A DNA stretch of 64,000 bases, taken from assembly GCA_029204225.1 (NCBI GenBank), contig CM055102.1, forward strand, positions 23,095,390 to 23,159,389, in the 5' to 3' direction. The notes under the pieces were generated by a model. It was not told the origin of the DNA. It saw only the letters and a program-made list of their open reading frames with translations, and searched no databases. Origin of the DNA: Diphasiastrum complanatum. Taxonomy: Eukaryota > Streptophyta > Lycopodiopsida > Lycopodiales > Lycopodiaceae. The position numbers and the translations under genes are program-made. Shown here in pieces: positions 57,389-64,000 of this stretch (positions are counted from its first letter, which is position 1; every line of letters begins with the position of its first letter).

Positions 57389-57606
57389 CCCAAGGTGATC
57401 ATTCAACAACCTACCAAAGACAAAGGTTGGACTTGAAGACAACCTTTATGGAGCTCTCTGACTACATTTGACAACTTGGAGTTTAAATTATGTTTTTATT
57501 GTAATGAGTGATCATACTCACTACATACATCAAGAACTTGTTAATTATGTTGTTTTTAAGCATGTAATTATTATTGATCCAGGATAGTCTCATCAAGCTA
57601 AATTGT

Positions 57607-58149
57607 GAGGCGGAGTGTTGAAATTTCACAATCCTAGCTTGACCAATTTTGGTCACATGCATTGTAATTGGCAAGATGGCTATGTAAATAGATGCCACAC
57701 ATGCCAAATAGAATAGTATGATTTCCCAAGACTTCATTCCTCATATTACATTGTGATAGCATCTTTGAAATTAGGCCAAAGTGTGCTTAGATAAGCTAGA
57801 GAAATTCTAGGAGATAAAAATAGCATGTTTTACATTGTTTTTGGATCTTGAGATCTTGACCCCATATTAGGGTGGATCCAATGACCTATTAGGTTAGATG
57901 TTATGGTTAGGTTATGATAAGTACATATAGGCGCTAAAACGTTCAGATCCAAGCTTGAAATGTATAAATGTATGACGGGATCTCCATCTAAATATGAAAA
58001 AAAATTGAGTTTTCCTACTTCTATCATCATTCTCTTTTGATGGCAAGTTCTAACTATTCGATGTGAGTGTTTTTATGCATTAATTGCTTGGATTGGAAGG
58101 TACTGAACCTGTTTACAGTTTTAAGAAGCTTGTTGTACTTTACTTTGGT
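57607..58149 (+). repeat. Polypurine tract and 3' LTR of the element with unknown frames
   Basis: AGGCGGAG (57608-57615) is followed by TGTTGAAATTTC at 57616, a usual polypurine tract and LTR start. The LTR end was not fixed. The right part, to 58149, shows no other feature. Confidence 0.5.
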
Positions 58150-60044
58150 TCATTTGATCAAATCTATGTGCCTAATGTGGAGTTGAATGCCAAATTTGCT
58201 AGTTTTATTAACTAGTCTTGATTCTAGCTTATAGTTTGGATCTAGATGTTTGATTTGTGCATCCTCCATTACTTTTAGGATTGATTGGAATTCAGTTTGC
58301 TGTAAAATTTTGTCAGTTTGCATACCATACAAACATATTCTAAAAATGACGCATTTTATTCGGTTTTCCGTAATCGTTCTACTACCTGCATAGTCATAGA
58401 CAACACATATAAATACATGTAAAGTATATAAAAAAAAATCTAATATATACTAAGAATACGTATCATTGATTTTTAAAAAATATTTTATGGTTTTTCTAGT
58501 TACCATGTTATAAAAATAGGAAATTCACCTCTTTCATGATGTCGTTTCCACGAGTGTGCACTTCATGAACTGTATGTAATCGAGCTTTGATTTGTCCAAA
58601 AGGAATGTGGCCGAAAATAGTTTTTGGCGACACTGCAAATTGGAATGGATTGGCCTTTTTCCAAATGCCCAAATTGCGTATACTATACATGTACCATTGA
58701 TTGTTATGGTATTCATCAACGATTTTGTTATACGTCACTTGTGTGTCCTCCCAAAATGTTATCTGTGAAATCCGGTGCCAAGTTAATATATATAGATATA
58801 AGCGTACAATATATTAAAAGCAACAAATACAAACTTTTTTTTGTGTACATGTGCTTGATCTTGTTGCTCAAAACTGTCCGCAACAGTTAACATGCAGCGA
58901 CGATGTGTAACAATGTCAATGATAACAACAACGATTGTGCCTAAAAGCATTGAATTATGGATGTCCTTGTTCTCAGCCAACAAATATATGTAGTCATCAT
59001 GAAAATCTGCTAAACATATTTCGGGAAAAAAGGCCACGTCCATGGGCAAAGTACGAATATGAACAATTTCGATACTTTGTCTGAACACCATGGTGAAGTT
59101 ACATGACCCGTAATCATTTTGCAAATTCCTTTTTTCAACTCCAAAGGAAACAATACGAATACATTTTCCAATTTCAAGTTTATCTATAATGCCACAGTAG
59201 TATGTTTCGTAAATTGACAACGTGACAGTACCAGCTTCATGCATGTCTATAAAATCTAATTTCAAGTACCGTGCGTATGGCTTGTTCATCATAAAATTTT
59301 CATATTTGCAAAGTATCTGTCCCTCAAAATGTACATTAGATAGACCAAGTGCAATATCTGCAACAAATACTTGATGCGAATTTGTTGGAGAGGCTAGTGA
59401 TGAATCATGATCAATGTGTAAACGCTTACTATCATCACCACATTCCCAAAAAGTTTTTCTCTTTGACATCAACGACGCATCTATATCTACCGGGTGTAGA
59501 TCAACAATGGACACCACGGCCGATGCACTACTACTAGTTGATGGCATATGCAACAATGCAAGTCTATTAGATATGTTCCAAAATTGTCCCAATACCTGAC
59601 AATTAGGTTCTTGGCTTACATTCATGGATCCTTGTACACAATCATTGTAACTAGTAATAGGTGGATTTGTCGAAAGACATTCTACAAAAAGCATAAAAAT
59701 AAATAATCAATTTTATTATATAATGTTACAATGAAATGGCCACATGGATATGTATGAGTGTATATGTATATGCACATACACACATACATTTCAATGTACA
59801 TATAGATGGCATGTTGTTAAAGCTTTGTACCTCTCTCGCTCAATGAGTTCTTCAAGATCAAATTCTTCTGTTGAGAACAAATACATGTATTTTTAATAAA
59901 TTTTTTTTTTGCAATTTAGTCAAAAACAAGTAGATTTTATAATTGCAAAATGGTATCTACCGTCATTATATTGGTGTTCCCCTGTTTGGGCTCCATGTTC
60001 ATTGAACTCATCTGAATCGCCGGTTTGTTTCATTTGTGATAGGC
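58150..60044 (-). CDS. Split gene with RPA-like OB folds (partial model)
   Basis: Proposed exons on the minus strand: 60044-59961, 59867-59831, 59650-58849, 58762-58529, perhaps also about 58390-58150. Each intron has GT and AG, and the reading phase passes through the first four exons without a break, which chance would rarely give. The third exon holds an OB fold like the single-strand DNA-binding domains of replication protein A: VADIALGLSNVHFEGQILCK, then LKLDFIDMHEAGTVTLSIYE, LEIGKCIRIVSFGVEKRN and CNFTMVF. A second OB-like unit spans the third intron (CMLTVADSF, then ITFWEDTQVTYNKIVDEY). RPA1 family proteins bind single-stranded DNA; plant Helitrons also carry RPA-like genes, so this may be a host or a Helitron gene. 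The start and last exon are uncertain, and Copia F lies 325 bases upstream. Confidence 0.55.
58763..58848 (-). other. Predicted 86-base intron of the RPA-like gene
   Basis: The donor GTACAC follows CAT at 58849-58851 and the acceptor TTTCACAG precedes ATAACATTTTGG at 58762. The splice joins codons in phase 0 and removes a stop. The intron is AT-rich. Confidence 0.5.
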
Positions 60045-60369
60045 CTGCAATAGCAAATAATTATAGTACTTTGTTTATAGGACCCCCTTGATATGGAAAG
60101 AATAAACTGTGAATGTTCTTTATTATTTTATGTATTTTAGATGGTGGTTTTTTTTTCACGGTACATGAAAACTATTATTAATATTTTGATTGCCAAGATC
60201 TGCAAGATCAAGGTATTAAACAAATTCGTGGGATTGTACAAGAAAATGAATGAATGAACAAAACAATTTAACCAATCATAAACTAGTTGAATTTAAGTTA
60301 AAAGTTGTACGTAATTAATATATTTTAAATGCTACACAATAGGTTTGCATTCTTTGTTATCATGATTTT
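60045..60369. other. AT-rich spacer between the RPA-like gene and Copia F
   Basis: About 325 bases, AT-rich, no coding sign. It would contain the upstream intron or promoter of the RPA-like gene if that gene is complete. Confidence 0.35.
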
Positions 60370-61070
60370 TGTGAAAGTACTGTACTTTAGGACCAGAAAT
60401 GGATCTACAAAAGATCCACAAGAGTGATTGGATGCTTGCTTAACAATCTATCAAAAAACTAGACACAAAAAAGTTGATCTAGATTGGCAATTTGACAAAC
60501 AACAAGCATTAACAATCAAAAGCATTGATAAACATTGAAATCCGATCTCACACGTGTGTACTACAGGCTATAGTACAGCCTTCAACCTGAGAAACAAGTA
60601 GAAATTGATTTGGTTTCATTTGGATCACAAAAACTCAATGTACATAGTGAACTAGCTTGAGATTGCCAATGAGCTCCAAAAATTTTCTATCTTCTCACTA
60701 TGGAGAGAGGGAATACATAGCAAATTTGACTTCCTTCTTGAAGTTAGGTGGATTTCCAGCATGTAATAAGGAAGTTAACTCACTCTCCTTGACCTAAAAT
60801 GAAACCCTAGTCTATTTCCTAGAGTTATGCTTGGTAGGTAGCTAGTTGGTCAAATTTTCACCTTAAACTTAGGTGTAGGTCCTATAAAGTAGGGATGACC
60901 ACCAAATAGACATGACCAACTCTCTTGACTTGACCTAACCTACATTAGGATGGGTTTCCCATGTAGCATCATGGACTCACATGTGTGGGACCCACTTGTG
61001 TACACAATTTACACTATTCTACATGGTTTTTGATCAAGCTGGATTTGCCAATTTTTGGCAATTCTTCACA
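60370..61070 (-). repeat. Copia F 3' LTR, complete
   Basis: On the plus strand from TGTGAAAGTACTG to AATTCTTCACA, 701 bases, with inverted ends TGTGAA/TTCACA. It matches the LTRs of Copia E throughout. The polypurine tract on the minus strand is the purine-rich TTTGAGGAG just before 61070. It carries CACACGTGTG at 60549-60558. Confidence 0.85.
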
Positions 61071-61277
61071 CTCCTCAAATTTAGCTTGATCTATTTACAA
61101 CTCTCTTGATAGATCAATGAAAGCTTTTAGAAGTGTCTAAAAAATCCAGCTACAAAGAAGGAACTTTTGAGACTCCAATAGAGAATGATGTCCATGAAGG
61201 ATCTTTCACCACCTCTTAGAGGATCCCTTACAAGATGTTCCATAAATGTGTCTATATACATGTAGCACACTTCAAAA
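61071..61277 (-). pseudogene. Copia F: RT remnant after the internal deletion
   Basis: Frame 61127-61336 reads YIDTFMEHLVRDPLRGGERS and MDIILYWSL, matching SIDTPMEQIVKDPTKGDERS and ITLFRSL in the RT of Copia C, some 90 residues after YVDD. It then passes into the polypurine tract with no RNase H. The same joints are in Copia E. Confidence 0.7.
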
Positions 61278-62309
61278 CTAAACATCATGCCAAGACATGG
61301 ATTCCAAGGCATTTTGTGCACTTGAAGATACATCAATTAAAATATTAAGTGCATAAATAATGTTGTCAAAGACAACTTGTCTTGCTTGGTCCATATGAAT
61401 GAGCCTAGATGGCTCCATCTTGATACTCAAGGTTCTTCTTGGAGTCCTCGGGTCTTGAGCTTGCTCCTCCACTTGACTTGACTCCAAACCATCAATGAAT
61501 TGAATAAGGTGTTGATCCAAAGGTGCTTCTTCAAATTTACAAATCTTCCACTCTTGAAAGATCACATTTCCACCATTGACAAATTCTTTGGCTGAAAACA
61601 AGTAGATTCTACAATCTCTACTTGAAGAGCAAAACACTACCATTATTCCTATCATTGAAATAGGATAATCTTTGGTCCTTACATTGGAATGATCATGCTC
61701 AAAGCATGTGGACCCAAAGATTTCCAATACAAATGATGTTTCATCTTTTATGACACTATTCAAACTATTACAAAAATAGTTATCCAATGAAATTGCTTCA
61801 TCAACAACAAATGTAGATTTCAAAGCATCCCATTTCATTGTCTTGTCATACAAAGTAATAAACACCATGAATATTAAAGGTAAGAAACAAGTCACCTCAT
61901 GTCTACTAATACTTTCCAAAAAGTATTCAAAGATAGTAGACTCTCCAATGCTCACCACCCTTGCAAGATGCACACTTGAATGGACAATTTGCATGCAATT
62001 TGATGACTCGGACATTGTCATTGAGGACTCCCTTGGAACTCTCATGCTTTGAGGCTGATCCTCAATATCTTCCTCCTTTTGATGCTCCTCCTCAATGCAA
62101 GCAAGATCACACTTTGCCAAGATCTCCTCTTGAGTGATCTCCTCCTTTGCCAAGCTCATTCTTTTAAAAGCAACACTAGCTTCCAACTTAAACAATCTTC
62201 CATGTTTAAATCCCTTTGCAATGCAAACATCATTCTTCAAGATGAAGCAAACACCATGCTTAAAGTGGACATCCAAACCACTTTCTAAGAGTAGACCAAC
62301 ACTAAGCAT
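61278..62309 (-). CDS. Copia F open frame of 343 codons (pre-integrase to pre-RT linker, catalytic parts lost)
   Basis: It starts MLSVGLLLESGLDVHFKHG, equal to the SVGQLLDNGLDVKFN segment of Copia C before the pre-integrase. A middle part (SIGESTIFEYFLESISRHEV) lines up with the integrase block SxGGxxYFVTFIDDFSRHTW, but both catalytic Asp positions are replaced. The DNGGEY and AE boxes are missing. The end (EEQAQDPRTPRRTLSIKMEP, then SAQNALESMSWHDV) is the linker just before RT, where the frame stops. The frame has stayed open although no enzyme is left. Copia E keeps a related open frame. Confidence 0.6.
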   Translation of the reverse strand: MLSVGLLLESGLDVHFKHGVCFILKNDVCIAKGFKHGRLFKLEASVAFKRMSLAKEEITQEEILAKCDLACIEEEHQKEEDIEDQPQSMRVPRESSMTMSESSNCMQIVHSSVHLARVVSIGESTIFEYFLESISRHEVTCFLPLIFMVFITLYDKTMKWDALKSTFVVDEAISLDNYFCNSLNSVIKDETSFVLEIFGSTCFEHDHSNVRTKDYPISMIGIMVVFCSSSRDCRIYLFSAKEFVNGGNVIFQEWKICKFEEAPLDQHLIQFIDGLESSQVEEQAQDPRTPRRTLSIKMEPSRLIHMDQARQVVFDNIIYALNILIDVSSSAQNALESMSWHDV

Positions 62310-62321
62310 ATTCTTGGTGAT

Positions 62322-62720
62322 TTATGGTACATAAAGGACATTTTCTAGATCCATGCATTTTGAGGATTCTAGACACAAAGAGATGGTGCCAACACCATCT
62401 ATCCTACACTCTTCATCATTTGCAATAAAGACAAACTTTTTAGCATCATTGAATGAGTGTAAGGTTGAGAAAAAGTCCTTTTCACAAGACATGTGGGAGC
62501 TAGCCCCACTGTCAATCCACCAATTGTCTCTTGAATTGCTATTGCTTGTTGGTGAGGATGTAGATGCCATCAAGAATACATCTACTTCATCCTCCTCCTC
62601 CTCCTTTGCAAGGTTTCCTTGTTTGTCTTCCTCCACTTGTGCTCTTAGCCTCTTGTAGCATTTAGATGCATAATGCCCCTTCTTTTCACAAAAGAAGCAT
62701 TTTTGCTTTGACTTGTCCTT
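62322..62720 (-). pseudogene. Copia F zinc knuckle and protease
   Basis: A zinc knuckle (C-x2-C-x4-H-x4-C, in CFFCEKKGHYASKCYKRL) is at about 62640-62700. The frame 62322-62636 has NWWIDSGASSHMSCEKDFF, an intact protease box, and ends LENVLYVP. A stop just after it separates it from the 343-codon frame. Confidence 0.75.
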
Positions 62721-62825
62721 TGAGCTTGATGCATCATCCTCTTCTTTGGTCTCCTTTGGATGCTTCTTCTTTCCATTGGTCTTCTTTTTGCCCTTGAATG
62801 AGAAATTGGCTTTCTCATCACCATC

Positions 62826-63458
62826 CTACAAAGACAAGGAACTCATCCTAGATTTTGCATGGAGCATCCTACACTCTTCGACCACTAATACACGGTGAAG
62901 TTTTTCTATAGTTGGCAAAGTGTCTTGGATGGCAAAACTTTGGACAAAATTTGCAAAGTCATCTCCTAGACCATTAAGGACAATTTGTACAAGCTCTCCA
63001 TCATGAATCTTCTCTCCAATGGAAGCCAACTCCCTATTTAGAGACTTGATTCTGAGTACATAATCATGTGCACTCTCCTCACTTCTCCTCATGCTTTGCA
63101 AAATTTGATTTCTAAGCATAAGAACTCTAGAAGTGTTGCTAGACTCATAGATTGATTTTAAAGACTCCCAAGCCTCTTTAGCATTAGTACAATCTGATAC
63201 TTCTCTCAACAAATCATTACTCACATTCATCTTCACACAATGAAGTGCAAGCCTAGATCTCTTCTTGTATCTAGCTAACTCCTGTGCACCTAGAGGTTCA
63301 TCTTCATCTTCAATCAAGAACTCATAAAGGTCTTGGAGCACTAAGAGTGACTCCATTCTAACCTTCCAAATAGCATAATTTGTAGAATTCAACCTCTCAC
63401 TAGCTTCTAGAAGGTATGCTCCAGCAGATCCCATCTTACTAGTGACTTCTACAAACAA
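62826..63458 (-). CDS. Copia F gag, open over 210 codons
   Basis: The capsid part is fully open: GAYLLEASERLNSTNYAIWK, RYKKRSRLALHCVKMNVSND, NTSRVLMLRNQILQSM and RIKSLNRELASIGEKIHDGE are all in one frame, with UBN2-type capsid order. A start at the internal ATG of KMGSAGAYLL (about 63434) is as likely as the first one. A stop near 62826 separates it from the zinc knuckle. Good preservation here with the loss of RT is what a non-autonomous element would show. Confidence 0.75.
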   Translation of the reverse strand: MFVEVTSKMGSAGAYLLEASERLNSTNYAIWKVRMESLLVLQDLYEFLIEDEDEPLGAQELARYKKRSRLALHCVKMNVSNDLLREVSDCTNAKEAWESLKSIYESSNTSRVLMLRNQILQSMRRSEESAHDYVLRIKSLNRELASIGEKIHDGELVQIVLNGLGDDFANFVQSFAIQDTLPTIEKLHRVLVVEECRMLHAKSRMSSLSL

Positions 63459-64000
63459 GAAATAGATTTGATTGACTTGAAACTCACAAAGGTCTCACAC
63501 TTGCAGTGTTTCACTCAAATTTGATTTCTAATCCAACAAATGGACTTATAATCATAGTTCTATCACTCCCTCACAAAGCTGGAATGAAGATAAGATGAAG
63601 TGAAAACTACTTTCAAACAAATCTTGCCAAGAAATGGATTTGATTGTCTCTAGAAACTCACTAAGGTCTCTCTCTTGTAGTTATTCACTCAAATTAGATT
63701 TCTAATCCAACAAATGGACTTATAATCTCAGTTCTAGCACTCCCTCACAAAGTTGGAATGAAAATAAGATGATGTGAAATCTACTTACAATCAAATCTTG
63801 CCAAATTTGGCTATTTTTGGACAAAAAAATGACTTAATCTCTTTCTTCCTTCTTGGTGTACTTTCAAGACCTGTTTTTAACCTTAATAGAACTTGAACTC
63901 AACCTAGATTAATTAGATTCCATGAAACAAATTCAAATCTAATCAATGGCAAATGATCTTGGTAGATTATCCTAGGATCTCCACCAAAAATTACACCAAT
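63459..64000 (-). other. Copia F leader with a two-copy tandem repeat; 5' LTR outside the window
   Basis: Copies start at about 63481 and 63655 (AACTCA...AAGGTCTC) and share TTTCTAATCCAACAAATGGA (63525 and 63699), CTCCCTCACAAAG and GAATGAA. The Copia E leader has this text once. The primer site and 5' LTR lie beyond 64000. Confidence 0.7.

Overview
The window reads as nuclear DNA of a land plant with a large, repeat-packed genome. Supporting signs are: many decayed Ty1/copia and Ty3/gypsy LTR retrotransposons, several with an initiator-tRNA-Met type primer-binding site (TGGTATCAGA); one intact, intronless PLS-class PPR-DYW editing-factor gene; and two genes otherwise uncommon in flowering plants, namely part of a bacterial-type (N4/N6 amino-group) DNA methyltransferase and a Penelope-like reverse transcriptase. 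A seed-free plant, most likely a fern, fits best. That is an inference; nothing in the window fixes the species.

Layout. 1-2.1 kb: 3' end of an LTR element and LTR-like DNA. 2.1-7.9 kb: decayed Copia element A (+). 7.9-9.8 kb: Gypsy fragment (-). 10.6-11.2 kb: last visible exon of a DNA methyltransferase (-). 11.3-12.2 kb: Copia B gag (+). 12.9-17.4 kb: Copia C (-), the best-preserved element, with YVDD reverse transcriptase and RNase H in one 529-codon frame. 17.4-26.4 kb: a nest of Copia fragments in both directions (D, H, I, K, J, L) containing a small LTR-PBS-LTR unit of TRIM type. 27.4-28.2 kb: unknown reading frames cut by the LTR of Copia E. 28.2-32.0 kb: Copia E (-). 32.1-44 kb: LTR remains, AT-rich DNA, palindromes and short repeats, with no recognised gene. 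44.0-47.6 kb: the PPR-DYW gene (-). 48.6-51.3 kb: simple repeats, a Gypsy 3' end and Copia M gag. 51.3-54.3 kb: Penelope-like reverse transcriptase with a local inversion. 55.1-57.6 kb: long AG microsatellite, Gypsy RT fragment and unknown 3' reading frames. 58.1-60.0 kb: a split gene with RPA-like OB folds (-). 60.4-64.0 kb: Copia F (-), sister copy of E, running off the right edge.

Function. Only the PPR-DYW protein looks fully functional: an organellar C-to-U RNA-editing factor. The methyltransferase and RPA-like genes are partial, or their far exons are lost or not visible. Copia E and F share one deletion that removes the reverse transcriptase core and RNase H but keep gag, protease, LTR, PBS and polypurine tract. 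They look like members of a non-autonomous family that must have been moved by proteins from a relative such as Copia C. All coordinates for decayed elements are approximate except where a motif position is given.
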